Shown one piece after another: positions 16,316 through 23,950 of a DNA stretch of 37,312 bases. A program made the position numbers and the translations under genes. The notes beneath the pieces were generated by a model, which was not told the DNA's origin, did not search any database, and was given only the letters and a program-made list of their open reading frames with translations. The stretch comes from Streptosporangiaceae bacterium (lineage in GTDB: Bacteria; Actinomycetota; Actinomycetes; Streptosporangiales; Streptosporangiaceae), in NCBI GenBank assembly GCA_025964715.1, contig JAOPYH010000213.1, positions 1-37,312 on the forward strand. Reading direction: 5' to 3'. Positions within the stretch are counted from its first letter, which is position 1. Each line of letters opens with the position of its first letter.

Positions 16316-16413
16316 TTATCCACAATCGAAGCCCGTACGGGGTCCGGCAGTGGCCAACGTCTGTCCACAGGCTGTGGACAGACGTTGGCGGCGTCTGTGC
16401 ATCCTGTGGATGA
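16316..16413. promoter_or_regulatory. Cluster of four DnaA-box-like nonamers
   Basis: TTATCCACA (16316-16324, perfect consensus), CTGTCCACA (16361-16369), and on the opposite strand TGTGGACAG (16373-16381) and TGTGGATGA (16405-16413). All fit the relaxed actinobacterial box (Y)(Y)(G/A)TCCACA, in under 100 bp of a 165-nt gap between two plus-strand genes. No dnaA or dnaN is nearby, so it is not the standard oriC; an origin-distal DnaA-binding or titration cluster is possible. Confidence 0.55.
16353..16389. repeat. Perfect 37-nt palindrome (18-bp arms, 1-nt centre)
   Basis: GCCAACGTCTGTCCACAG (16353-16370), a central G, and its exact reverse complement (16372-16389). The two inner DnaA-box-like nonamers are the mirror halves of this palindrome. 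As RNA it would be a very stable hairpin and could end the deacetylase transcript, although no T-run follows. As DNA it could bind a dimeric protein or DnaA on both strands. Confidence 0.9.
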
Positions 16414-16475
16414 GAGCCGGTGAGCGGCCACAAACCCGCTCGCGCTCCGGGGGGTGCTCCTTCTACCGTTCGACC

Positions 16476-17126
16476 ATGGCAGTTCTCATCTCGGTGAACA
16501 TCGGCACAGCCCGTACGAACCCGTGGAAGGACGCCGGGACGACCTGCATCGACAAGCGTCCGGTGGCGGGACCTGTCGCGGTGAGCGCGCCGGGCCCCAA
16601 GGGGGCGGGGGCGGTGGGCCTCGCGGGCGACCGGGTCCACGACGTCAAACACCACGGCGGCGATGACCAGGCGGTCTACGCCTACGCGCGTGAGGACCTC
16701 GACGGGTGGGCCGCCGAGCTCGGCCGCGAGCTCCCGGCCGGGGTGTTCGGCGAGAACCTCACGACCTCCCGGCTCGACGTCAACGGCGCGCTGATCGGCG
16801 AACGCTGGCGGATCGGCGGGCAGGTCGTCCTCGAGGTGTCCTGCCCGCGCATCCCGTGCGGCACCTTCGAGGGCTGGATGCGCACCGGCGGCTGGATCAA
16901 GCGGTTCACCGGGAAGGCGCTCCCGGGCGCTTACCTACGGGTGGTCGAACCGGGTGAGATCCAGGCCGGGGACGAGATCACGGTCGTGGACCGTCCCGGC
17001 CACGACGTCACCGTCGCCATGGTGTTCCGGGCCCTCACTCTCGAACCCGACCTGTTGCCCAGGCTCCTGACCGCCGACGCGCTGCCCGAAAACGCCCGCA
17101 GACGCGCCGCCGCCTACCTGCGGTGA
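16476..17126 (+). CDS. MOSC domain-containing protein (YiiM-like)
   Basis: A 216-residue cytoplasmic protein with a molybdenum cofactor sulfurase C-terminal (MOSC) domain, which handles sulfur or binds molybdopterin in this family. Landmarks are VGLAGDRVHDVKHHGG, DQAVYAYAREDL, GVFGENLTT, GERWRIGG and EVSCPRIPCGTFEGWM with the conserved Cys pair. The last 45 residues fit the 3-alpha extension of YiiM proteins, which reduce N-hydroxylated bases in E. coli. ATG 16476 is chosen from the family start MAVLISVNIG. TACCGT lies 6 nt before it, so the transcript may be leaderless. It is convergent with the reductase gene 28 nt away. Confidence 0.9.
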   Translation: MAVLISVNIGTARTNPWKDAGTTCIDKRPVAGPVAVSAPGPKGAGAVGLAGDRVHDVKHHGGDDQAVYAYAREDLDGWAAELGRELPAGVFGENLTTSRLDVNGALIGERWRIGGQVVLEVSCPRIPCGTFEGWMRTGGWIKRFTGKALPGAYLRVVEPGEIQAGDEITVVDRPGHDVTVAMVFRALTLEPDLLPRLLTADALPENARRRAAAYLR

Positions 17127-17154
17127 CGTAGCTGGACGAACAGCGGGACGCCGG

Positions 17155-18030
17155 TCAGTCGTCGAAGCTGGCGAAGTACGAGGCCGCCATGTCCTCGTCT
17201 CCGTGCCCCTTCTCCACGGCGCGGCGGAACCGCTCGGCGCCCGCGGCGACCACGTCGAGGCGCACGCCCACCTGCTGGCCGGCGGCGACGATGAGCCGCG
17301 CGTCCTTTTCCGCGACAGCTGTCGCGAAGCTCGGGGTGAAGTCGCCGGCCCGGATGGCCGCGGACTTGGCCTTGAGGTAGCCGAGGTCGAGCGGGCCGCC
17401 GGCGATCGCGTCGAGGAAGCTCTGCGGGTCCACGTCCAGGCCCTTGGCCAGCGCGAGCGCCTCCGCGACGCCGTGCGTGACCGCCAGCACCCAGCTGTTG
17501 GCGACCAGCTTGAGCCGGGTGGCCGCGCCGGCCGCGCCGTCGTCGCCCACCCAGGTCGTACGGCTGCCTACCGCGGCGAAGACGGGGGCGAGCGTGGCGC
17601 GGGCTTCCTCGGGCCCGGCGGCGAGCACCGTCAGCCGGCCGCTCTCCGCCGGCTGCCTGGTGCCGAGCACCGGGGAGTCGATGAAGACCAGTCCGTGCTC
17701 GGCGGCGAAGGCGGCGAGGTCGGTGAGGGGCTCCACGCCGACGGTCGTGCACTGGGCCCAGACGGCGCCCTCGCGCAGGCCCGGGGCGGCGTCGCGCATC
17801 ACCTCGAGGACGGCCGGCCCGTCGTACAGCATCGTGAGCACGACGTCGGCACCGTCCACAGCCTCTGCCGGGGTGCCGCTGACCCGTGCGCCGTCCGCCG
17901 CGAGCGGCTCGGCCTTGGCGCGGGTGCGGTTCCACACCCGAACGTCGTGACCGGCCCGCGCCAGGTTGCCGGCCATCGCGGCCCCCATGATGCCGGTGCC
18001 GAGCACTGCTACCGAGGTCTTGTCACTCAT
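17155..18030 (-). CDS. NAD(P)-dependent oxidoreductase, 3-hydroxyisobutyrate dehydrogenase family
   Basis: A 291-residue beta-hydroxyacid dehydrogenase. The N-terminal Rossmann domain has VLGTGIMGAAMAGNLA (9-24) and NRT after the second strand, typical of NADP use. The substrate signature is SPVLGTRQPAESGRL around residue 120, and the catalytic Lys is in TRLKLVANSWVLA. The family oxidises 3-hydroxyisobutyrate, reduces tartronate semialdehyde, succinic semialdehyde or glyoxylate, or acts as an imine reductase; the variant SPVLGTRQPA does not settle which. ATG 18030 has GGGAGAG 8 nt before it. It is divergent from the VOC gene, with a hairpin in the gap. Confidence 0.9.
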   Translation of the reverse strand: MSDKTSVAVLGTGIMGAAMAGNLARAGHDVRVWNRTRAKAEPLAADGARVSGTPAEAVDGADVVLTMLYDGPAVLEVMRDAAPGLREGAVWAQCTTVGVEPLTDLAAFAAEHGLVFIDSPVLGTRQPAESGRLTVLAAGPEEARATLAPVFAAVGSRTTWVGDDGAAGAATRLKLVANSWVLAVTHGVAEALALAKGLDVDPQSFLDAIAGGPLDLGYLKAKSAAIRAGDFTPSFATAVAEKDARLIVAAGQQVGVRLDVVAAGAERFRRAVEKGHGDEDMAASYFASFDD

Positions 18031-18068
18031 GGACGGATCTCTCCCTGCTGCATGGAGGAACTCTCTGC

Positions 18069-18087
18069 GGCCGGCGTCACGCCGGCC
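18069..18087. repeat. Perfect 8-bp inverted repeat in the divergent gap
   Basis: GGCCGGCG (18069-18076) and CGCCGGCC (18080-18087) around TCA. It lies 39 bp upstream of the reductase start, within its likely leader or promoter, so it could be an operator or leader hairpin. Confidence 0.4.
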
Positions 18088-18183
18088 GAGGCGGGCGGTT
18101 CCTAGTGAAGCACTCAAGATCATCTTTCTGTGACGTACCCCGACCGGCCCACACCGGGCTCGACGTTTTGGGATCATCGCCCA

Positions 18184-18579
18184 ATGCGCCATCTCGAACT
18201 TGTGACCGTTGTCGTGCGCGACTACGACGAGGCGATCTCGTTCTATGTGGACACCCTGGGCTTCCAGCTGCGCGAGGACACCCGGATCGACGACGAGAAG
18301 CGCTGGGTGGTGGTAAGCCCGCGCGGCGCCCGGGAGACCGGAGTGCTGCTGGCCAAGGCCGCCAACGACCGCCAGCGGTCCCGCGTGGGCGACCAGACCG
18401 GCGGCCGCGTGGGCATCTTCCTGCACACGGGTGACTTCGAGGGCGACTACGCCCGGATGAGGTACGCCGGTGTCTCGTTCCTGGAAGAGCCCCGGCAGGA
18501 GAGCTATGGGAAGGTCGCCGTCTTCGAGGACCTCTACGGCAACCGCTGGGACCTCATTCAGCCCGCCGAGGCAAGCTAG
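18184..18579 (+). CDS. VOC-family protein (glyoxalase/bleomycin-resistance fold)
   Basis: A 131-residue single-module vicinal oxygen chelate protein with paired beta-alpha-beta-beta-beta units: VTVVVRDYDEAISFYVDTLGF at the start, then VGIFLHTGDFEGDYARM and a terminal AVFEDLYGNRWDLIQP. His 3 (MRHLEL) and the Glu in AVFED are positions that bind metal in many members. The substrate is unknown; the family includes dioxygenases, epimerases and drug-binding proteins. ATG 18184 is chosen from the conserved first strand; an in-frame GTG 54 nt upstream is less likely. There is no clear Shine-Dalgarno. Confidence 0.88.
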   Translation: MRHLELVTVVVRDYDEAISFYVDTLGFQLREDTRIDDEKRWVVVSPRGARETGVLLAKAANDRQRSRVGDQTGGRVGIFLHTGDFEGDYARMRYAGVSFLEEPRQESYGKVAVFEDLYGNRWDLIQPAEAS

Positions 18580-18597
18580 GTCAGCGGCAGGCAGCGG

Positions 18598-18614
18598 AGG
18601 ACGAACCGAGTCCT
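18598..18614. terminator. Weak hairpin between convergent VOC and ferredoxin genes
   Basis: AGGAC (18598-18602) and GTCCT (18610-18614) form a 5-bp stem with a 7-nt loop, 18 nt after the VOC stop and 57 nt after the ferredoxin stop on the other strand. Confidence 0.3.
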
Positions 18615-18671
18615 TACGTCCCGTAGCTCCTCTTGGCGGCTGTTCGAACTCGTGGTCGCACTACCGAGTCA

Positions 18672-18863
18672 CTAACCCAGCGTGACCGCCTGCTCGGGGC
18701 ACTGCCGGACGGCCGACCTGGCCGCGTCCGCGTGGTCCGGCCGGACCTCCCCATCTCCGATGACGGAGCCGTAGCCCTCTCCGTCGTCTTCCACCAGATC
18801 CGGAGCGACGTCGAAACACCGTCCGTGGCCCTGGCACCGCTCGAAGTCGATCGAGATCCTCAC
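18672..18863 (-). CDS. Small [3Fe-4S]/[4Fe-4S] ferredoxin, P450-partner type
   Basis: A 63-residue cytoplasmic electron carrier. The cluster ligands are in RCQGHGRCFDVAP (a C-x5-C spacing with His/Gly between) and a distal Cys in AVRQCPEQAV, the pattern of actinomycete 3Fe-4S ferredoxins that donate electrons to cytochrome P450. GTG 18863 has GGAGGAGG 6 nt before it. No P450 is adjacent; the nearest is at 35527-36720, also on the minus strand. Upstream, a short frame ends in TGA overlapping this GTG, described separately. It is diverged from the acyl-CoA ligase. Confidence 0.9.
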   Translation of the reverse strand: MRISIDFERCQGHGRCFDVAPDLVEDDGEGYGSVIGDGEVRPDHADAARSAVRQCPEQAVTLG

Positions 18864-18937
18864 CGACGGCCTCCTCCACCTGGCGGAAACACGATGGGGC
18901 CATTGTCGAGCGCGGTGATGGCGTTCGGCCAGTCCAC
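18860..18937 (-). other. Short frame overlapping the ferredoxin start, possible leader peptide or gene remnant
   Basis: From a GTG at 18937 a 25-codon frame (MDWPNAITALDNGPIVFPP then Gly/Arg) ends in a TGA that overlaps the ferredoxin GTG as GTGA. The frame stays open upstream to about 18995 without a better start. No ribosome site precedes the GTG. The overlap is typical of coupled genes, so it may be the tail of a lost upstream gene. It could also be chance. Confidence 0.25.
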
Positions 18938-19141
18938 ACGCAGGCGCCGTGCGAACAGTCCGTGACCGGCCCGCGGTGGCGCTGGAGCGGTCCGCCATCC
19001 GCGCCCGTCTCAGCCTGACGTGTGACTCCTTGCACTCTTTGCCCGACTCTGTACGCGGTAAGGAGGTTCGTGTTAGTTCTTTACAAGGATGCAGATACGG
19101 GTGGTAGGCAGGAACGACCGCTGCGTGCAGAGGAGGCGCCG

Positions 19142-20677
19142 ATGTTGACCGTCGACCTGGTGAGGGCCGGAGCGCGCCGGCACCGGGACCGCGTGGCGAT
19201 CCGGTACCGCGACGCGTCGCTGACGTACCGGCAGGTCGGGGAGGCCTCCAACCGCATCGCCAACATCCTGATCGGCGCCGGTCTACAGGCGGGTGAACGC
19301 GTCGGGCTGCTGGTCGGCAACGGGCTGTGGACCCTGCCGCTGGACTTCGCCTGCCTGAAGGCGCGGGTCTGCCGGGTCCCGCTCAACGCGCGGCTGTCGA
19401 TCACCGAGCAGGTACGGATGCTCGCCGACGCGGGCGTCCGCAGCCTGGTGTACGAGCCCGCGCTGACCGACCGGGCCGACGAACTGGCGAAGGCGCTGGA
19501 CGGGCTCCGCACGCTCAGTCTCGGCCCGGGCCGGTCCGGGGACGTCGACCTGCTGGCCGAGATGGACCGGGCCTCCGCGGCCGACCCCGCGCTCCCCGTA
19601 CGGCCCGACGATGTGATCCTCGCGCTCTACACCTCGGGTACGACCGGCACGCTGAAGGCGGTGCAGCACACCCAGGCGGGCTACGCCGCGATCGCCGCGA
19701 ACATCCTGGCGAACCTGATCAGCCCGGGCCGCGACGACGTCATGCTGCACGCCGCCCCGCTGATCCACGCCAGCGGCACGTTCGTCCTGCCGTTCTGGCT
19801 CCGCGGCGGCCAGTCGGCGATCCTGGACGGGTTCGACCCGCAGGGCTATCTGGACGCGATCGAAAGCTACGGCGCCACCCACGTCAACCTCGTGCCGACC
19901 ATGCTCCAGATGCTCTTCGCCTCGGGCGGCGCGCATGCCGACGTCCGGAGCCTGCGTTCGGTCGTCTACGGCGCCTCCCCGATGCCCCAACCGGTGATCG
20001 AGGAGGCGATGGAGGCCTGGGGGCCCATCTTCACGCAGTACTACGGCCAGACCGAAGCGCCGCTCTGCATCTCCGTGCTCCCGTCCGAGGACCACCTCGG
20101 TCCCGGTGCTCCGCTCGGATCGTCCGGGCAGGTCTGCGTCGACGCGGAAGTACGGCTGATCGACGAGCAGGGCGCCGAGGTGGCGCCGGGTGAGCATGGC
20201 GAGGTCGCGGTGCGCGCGCCCTTCACCATGGCCGGCTACCTGAACGCCCCCGAGCTGAACAGGGCGACCTTCCTCGGCGACGGGTGGATCAGGACCCGCG
20301 ACATCGCGCGGTTCGACGAGCGCGGCTACATGTACCTGGTCGACCGTACGTCCGACATGATCGTGAGCGGTGGCTACAACGTCTATCCGCGTGAGGTCGA
20401 GGACGCGCTGCACTCCCACCCGGCCGTGGCCGAGTGCGTGGTGGTCGGCGCCCCGGACGAGCGGTGGGTCGAGGCGGTGGTCGCGTTCGTGCACCGGCGA
20501 CCGGGCGCCGAGGTGAGCGCCGCGGAGCTCACCGCCCACGTACGGCCGCGGCTGGCCGGCTACAAGGTCCCCAAGCGGGTGGAGTTCGTGGACGCGATCC
20601 CCAAGAGCCCGGTCGGCAAGATCCTGCGCCGAGCCCTGCGCGACCCCCTCTGGGCAGGCGTGGATCGCCACAACTGA
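19142..20677 (+). CDS. Acyl-CoA synthetase (AMP-forming, class I adenylate-forming enzyme)
   Basis: A 511-residue enzyme that activates a carboxylic acid with ATP and CoA. The phosphate loop is LYTSGTTGTLKAVQHT (Leu in place of the usual Pro), followed by YYGQTEAP (A5), the hinge region DRTSDMIVSGGYNVYPREVED (A7-A8) and the catalytic Lys in PKSPVGKILRR (A10). Length and the GYNVYP motif suit a fatty- or aromatic-acid CoA ligase. ATG 19142 is chosen because GAGGAGG lies 5 nt before it; the frame runs further upstream. It is followed 92 nt later by a LysR gene on the same strand that may control it. It is diverged from the ferredoxin. Confidence 0.93.
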   Translation: MLTVDLVRAGARRHRDRVAIRYRDASLTYRQVGEASNRIANILIGAGLQAGERVGLLVGNGLWTLPLDFACLKARVCRVPLNARLSITEQVRMLADAGVRSLVYEPALTDRADELAKALDGLRTLSLGPGRSGDVDLLAEMDRASAADPALPVRPDDVILALYTSGTTGTLKAVQHTQAGYAAIAANILANLISPGRDDVMLHAAPLIHASGTFVLPFWLRGGQSAILDGFDPQGYLDAIESYGATHVNLVPTMLQMLFASGGAHADVRSLRSVVYGASPMPQPVIEEAMEAWGPIFTQYYGQTEAPLCISVLPSEDHLGPGAPLGSSGQVCVDAEVRLIDEQGAEVAPGEHGEVAVRAPFTMAGYLNAPELNRATFLGDGWIRTRDIARFDERGYMYLVDRTSDMIVSGGYNVYPREVEDALHSHPAVAECVVVGAPDERWVEAVVAFVHRRPGAEVSAAELTAHVRPRLAGYKVPKRVEFVDAIPKSPVGKILRRALRDPLWAGVDRHN

Positions 20678-20769
20678 CGGAGATCACCCACATGCCGAGC
20701 GAACGCCGGACGTATCTCTGGGAGAATCGCGTGGACACCTGTAGATGCTGAAGAGGAGGAGCTGCCGGC

Positions 20770-21684
20770 ATGGAGCTGCGCCAGCTTCGCTATTTCGTGA
20801 CGCTAGCGGAGGAATTGCACTTCGGCCGGGCGGCCAGGCGTGAGCACATCGTGCAGTCGGGGTTGAGCCAGCAGATACAACGGCTGGAACGTGAGCTGGG
20901 GGTGCTCCTGTTCGAGCGCAGCACCCACCATGTCGCGCTGACCGCCTCGGGCGCGGCGTTCCTGGGCGAGGCCCGCCAGATCCTGGCCCTGGTGGAGCGG
21001 GCCACGCTGGTCGCCCGTAGCGCGGTAGGAGCCTCGCCGACCGTGCGGGTCGGCATCATCGACTCCGGCTACGACTCGATGCCGCAGATCCTGTACGAGG
21101 TCCAGGCCAGGCACCCGGATCTGGTGATCCATCAGACCGAGGCCGGGGTGCCCGAGCAATATCAGCAGCTGGCCGACGGCCGGCTGGACGTGGGTATCGG
21201 ACGGGCGACCATGGCACCGCCGGAGGTCGCCTCGACGCTGTTCCGCCAGGACCCGCTCGGCGTCCTGGTCCCCAACGGGCATCCGTTCGCCGAGCTGGAG
21301 GGCATACCCGTCGCCACCCTCGCGCGGGAACCGCTCCTGCTGGCCGAGGCCAAGCAGGCCCCCGAGTTCAACCAGTTCGTGGTGGAGATGTGCCGCGAGG
21401 CGGGCTTCACCCCCACCGTGTACGAGGGCACGGTCGGGAGCATCCGCGCCGCGGCCGATCTCGTCGCGCAGGGGCGGTGCCTGTACTGCGTGCCATCCTC
21501 GTGCATCGCGGCGCTGCCGGGGATCATGTGGCGGCCGCTGGTGGACCCGGTGTCGTATTACCCGTGGTCGATTCTGTGGCGGGCCGACGACGAGTCCGAC
21601 CACGTGCGCACCATCGTCAGCTGCGCGCAGGCCATGTCCGGACGTCTCGGCTGGCTGGCCACCACGGATCAGCCGGCGGGTTGA
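20770..21684 (+). CDS. LysR-family transcriptional regulator
   Basis: A 304-residue LTTR. Residues 1-60 are the winged HTH (MELRQLRYFVTLAEELHFGRAA, QSGLSQQIQRLERELGVLLFER), and residues about 90-295 are the type 2 periplasmic-binding-like effector domain. GGAGGAG lies 8 nt before ATG. LysR proteins usually control a neighbouring gene; here the acyl-CoA ligase is upstream in the same direction, not divergent, so co-transcription or control from the 92-nt gap is likely. The stop is 5 nt from the end of the convergent DUF6458 gene. The effector is unknown. Confidence 0.93.
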   Translation: MELRQLRYFVTLAEELHFGRAARREHIVQSGLSQQIQRLERELGVLLFERSTHHVALTASGAAFLGEARQILALVERATLVARSAVGASPTVRVGIIDSGYDSMPQILYEVQARHPDLVIHQTEAGVPEQYQQLADGRLDVGIGRATMAPPEVASTLFRQDPLGVLVPNGHPFAELEGIPVATLAREPLLLAEAKQAPEFNQFVVEMCREAGFTPTVYEGTVGSIRAAADLVAQGRCLYCVPSSCIAALPGIMWRPLVDPVSYYPWSILWRADDESDHVRTIVSCAQAMSGRLGWLATTDQPAG

Positions 21685-21689
21685 CCTGA

Positions 21690-22058
21690 TCACCGCGGCT
21701 CGACGGGCTCGACCGGCTCGGGGGTCTTGCTCAGCGGACCGGGGCCGCCCGGCGTAGTGGGACGCCGAGGGGCCGGAACGCGGCTTTCGCGTCCGGTCAG
21801 TCGCCGCAGCCTGGATGGGTCATCGATCAGGGAACCGTCGTCGATGGCGTCCTGGCGGCTGCGGCGATGCGGCAGCCGATCCACGCGCGTGCGTGGGCGC
21901 CTGCGTGCCAGCAGGGGCAGCAGGAGACCGGCGGCGCCGGCGAGCATCAGGATGACGCCGGCCACGTTCAGGTCCACTCCTAGTACGGGACCGCCGGTGA
22001 GGGCGAACGTCAGGATCGCCCCGCAGGCGATGAGGGTGATGCCCCCGGTCCGAACCAT
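21690..22058 (-). CDS. DUF6458-like small membrane protein
   Basis: A 122-residue protein. Residues about 3-24 (RTGGITLIACGAILTFAL) and 32-58 (LNVAGVILMLAGAAGLLLPLL) are transmembrane helices. A long, Arg- and Pro-rich cytoplasmic tail follows (RRRPRTRVDRLPHRR, ending in TPEPVEPVEPR). The GVDLNVAGVILMLAG stretch resembles DUF6458, widespread in actinobacteria and of unknown function. The frame extends to 22199, but ATG 22058 starts at the first helix as in the family. The tail is longer than I expect for the family. Confidence 0.75.
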   Translation of the reverse strand: MVRTGGITLIACGAILTFALTGGPVLGVDLNVAGVILMLAGAAGLLLPLLARRRPRTRVDRLPHRRSRQDAIDDGSLIDDPSRLRRLTGRESRVPAPRRPTTPGGPGPLSKTPEPVEPVEPR

Positions 22059-22365
22059 CTGTACGCCTGCTTCTCTCGGCGGCCAGGCACTGCGGGCCGG
22101 CCGGTGACCGGCGCTCGCAGCGGTAAGGCGGCCTGAGTGCCACTGTCCTCCTCGTCGGCAGACGGGGATACGGGCAACCGCCGGGCCTGTTATCACCAAA
22201 ACCGATCAGCGTGCGGAGCGGCTCGGGCAAAGGATTCGTAGCCTTATCGCCGCTGGTGATGAGGCTTGTGGGCGTTGCCTCTTTCCCCGGCCACCAGGCC
22301 GGCGTTTACTGAAAGAGATCAGCCGGCAGGGTCGGCTCCGCTTCCTCGGCTCAGGGGGCCGCACC
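22059..22365. other. 307-nt divergent intergenic region
   Basis: It separates DUF6458 (-) from the desaturase (+) and must hold both promoters. I find no convincing -35/-10 pair or palindrome. AT-richer stretches near 22190 (TTATCACCAAAACC) and 22305 (GTTTACTGAAAGAG) are the likeliest promoter positions. Confidence 0.4.
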
Positions 22366-23373
22366 ATGACGACCACACGGACCGCCGATCGCTACACCGG
22401 AGTCGAGCCGTTTCCCGAGATCGTCGCCGACTCCTGGACGGGCAGAAGGCGCCTGCAGCTGTTCCTGACGGGACTGATCGTGGTGGTCCCGTTCGCCGGG
22501 CTGGCAGTGGCGGTGTGGCTGATGTGGGGGCACGGGATCGGGCTGACGGACGTGCTCCTGGCCGCCGTTCTGTACATCGTCACCGGATTCGGGGTCGCTG
22601 TCGGGTTCCACCGGCTCATCACCCATCGCAGCTTCACCTCCAACCCGTGGCTGCGTGTCACCCTCGCGGTGGCCGGCTCGATGAGCTTCGAGGGCAACGT
22701 GATCCACTGGGTGGCCGTCCACCGGCGGCATCACGCCTTCACGGACCGGCCCGGTGATCCACACTCGCCGTACAGATACGGGACGGGCCTGTACGGGCAG
22801 CTTCGCGGCCTGGCCCACGCCCACCTGGGATGGTTCTTCCGCAACGACCCGACGTCGGCCGACCGCTACGCACCCGACCTGCTCGCCGACCGCGCGATGG
22901 TCCGGGTCGCCAAGGCCTTTCCGGCGTTGTGCGTCGTCTCACTGACGCTGCCGTTCCTGGCCGGTTGGGCCATCGGCGGAAATCTCCGCGCCGCGATGAC
23001 CGCGTTCCTGTGGGCGGGCCTCGTCCGGGTCCTGCTGCTGCAGCACGTCACCTGGAGCATCAACTCCCTGTGTCACATGGTCGGATCACGCCCGCACCGC
23101 ACTCGGCGGTTCGACCGGTCGACCGACCTGTGGTGGCTCGCGCTGCCGTCGTTCGGGGAGAGCTGGCACAACGGCCACCACTCCGACCCGACCTGCGCGC
23201 GGCACGGTGTCCGGCCGCACCAGGTCGACGTATCCGCCGGCCTGATCCGCGTCTTCGAACGGCTCGGCTGGGCCACCGGCGTGCACTGGCCCGGCCGCGA
23301 CCACCACGACCGCCAGGACCCCCCGCGCCGGCGCCGTCAGCCCGACCGGGCCTCCGAACCCGCCGTCCACTGA
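22366..23373 (+). CDS. Membrane fatty-acid (acyl-CoA) desaturase, delta-9 type
   Basis: A 335-residue di-iron membrane enzyme that introduces a cis double bond into acyl chains and so adjusts membrane fluidity. The three histidine boxes are HRLITH, HRRHH and HNGHH. Four hydrophobic segments lie around residues 32-55, 60-80, 183-203 and 208-228. The last 35 residues are a polar tail rich in Arg, His and Asp. Electron donors (ferredoxin or cytochrome b5 and a reductase) are not encoded next to it. ATG 22366 has a weak GGGGG nearby. Confidence 0.93.
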   Translation: MTTTRTADRYTGVEPFPEIVADSWTGRRRLQLFLTGLIVVVPFAGLAVAVWLMWGHGIGLTDVLLAAVLYIVTGFGVAVGFHRLITHRSFTSNPWLRVTLAVAGSMSFEGNVIHWVAVHRRHHAFTDRPGDPHSPYRYGTGLYGQLRGLAHAHLGWFFRNDPTSADRYAPDLLADRAMVRVAKAFPALCVVSLTLPFLAGWAIGGNLRAAMTAFLWAGLVRVLLLQHVTWSINSLCHMVGSRPHRTRRFDRSTDLWWLALPSFGESWHNGHHSDPTCARHGVRPHQVDVSAGLIRVFERLGWATGVHWPGRDHHDRQDPPRRRRQPDRASEPAVH

Positions 23374-23440
23374 CCGGGCTCCACGTTGACAGCGGCATGC
23401 CACCCGGCCGTTCGCCTACGCGGCATCACCGAACCACGCG

Positions 23441-23446
23441 TACGGT
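23441..23446 (+). promoter_or_regulatory. Leaderless -10 element before gene 23454-23897
   Basis: TACGGT is followed by 7 nt and ATG 23454. There is no Shine-Dalgarno and no clear -35. Confidence 0.4.
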
Positions 23447-23453
23447 CAAGCTC

Positions 23454-23897
23454 ATGAATGGCCTTGCGAATGTATGGGTGTGTGCCGAGAACCTCGAAGT
23501 GTTCCGGGCCGACCGGATCATCAGCCTGTACGTCCCGGACGCCTCGGACTGGGAGGTGGGGGCGGACCACGACCAGGTGACCGTGATGGCCAAGGTGACC
23601 GGCGGCCGCGGCGATGACTCCGGTCAGGAGGTCACGCTGCTGAGGTGCCCCAAGAGCCTGGGCGCGTTCTTCATCGCCGAGCTCGCGCTGACCCTCGGCA
23701 CCACGACGGATTCCAAGGAGACGCAGTTCGTCTTCCCGTACGTGAGGGTCACCGGCTCCAAGGTGACGAACGCCGGGTGGACCCTGCAGACGTCCCTCGC
23801 CGCAGGGCCCGGCGACGTCCCCCACGGGATCGGGCGGTTCCAGCGCGAACTCGCGATCTGGGCCGGTGCGGGGGCGGCTGGGATCCACAGCAGGTGA
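23454..23897 (+). CDS. Hypothetical actinobacterial protein
   Basis: A 147-residue soluble protein without signal peptide or membrane segment; I do not recognise the family. It begins MNGLANVWVCAENLEVFRAD, with a strand-rich first half (IISLYVPD, DQVTVMAKVTGG) and a conserved-looking middle (LLRCPKSLGAFFIAELALTL). It sits 80 nt after the desaturase stop with its own leaderless-type -10, and it converges on the DUF4097 gene. The frame is open far upstream through the desaturase, but ATG 23454 is the only plausible start outside it. Confidence 0.75.
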   Translation: MNGLANVWVCAENLEVFRADRIISLYVPDASDWEVGADHDQVTVMAKVTGGRGDDSGQEVTLLRCPKSLGAFFIAELALTLGTTTDSKETQFVFPYVRVTGSKVTNAGWTLQTSLAAGPGDVPHGIGRFQRELAIWAGAGAAGIHSR

Positions 23898-23919
23898 AGC
23901 CGGCCCGGCGGACAAGGGC

Positions 23920-23929
23920 CACGGCCGTG
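23920..23929. terminator. Short palindrome between convergent genes
   Basis: CACGGCCGTG is a perfect 10-bp palindrome in the 53-nt gap between genes 23454-23897 (+) and 23951-24751 (-). It is too short to be a convincing terminator alone. Confidence 0.25.
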
Positions 23930-23950
23930 TGGTGACGGGAGTGCAGCCGC

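Noticed and set aside
16316..16413. Chromosomal oriC
   Set aside because: DnaA boxes are present, but only four, without dnaA/dnaN neighbours or an AT-rich unwinding region. An actinobacterial oriC normally has many more boxes.
18640..18671. tRNA-like GTTCGAAC stretch
   Set aside because: A T-loop-like sequence occurs, but no acceptor stem, anticodon arm or D-arm can be built around it.
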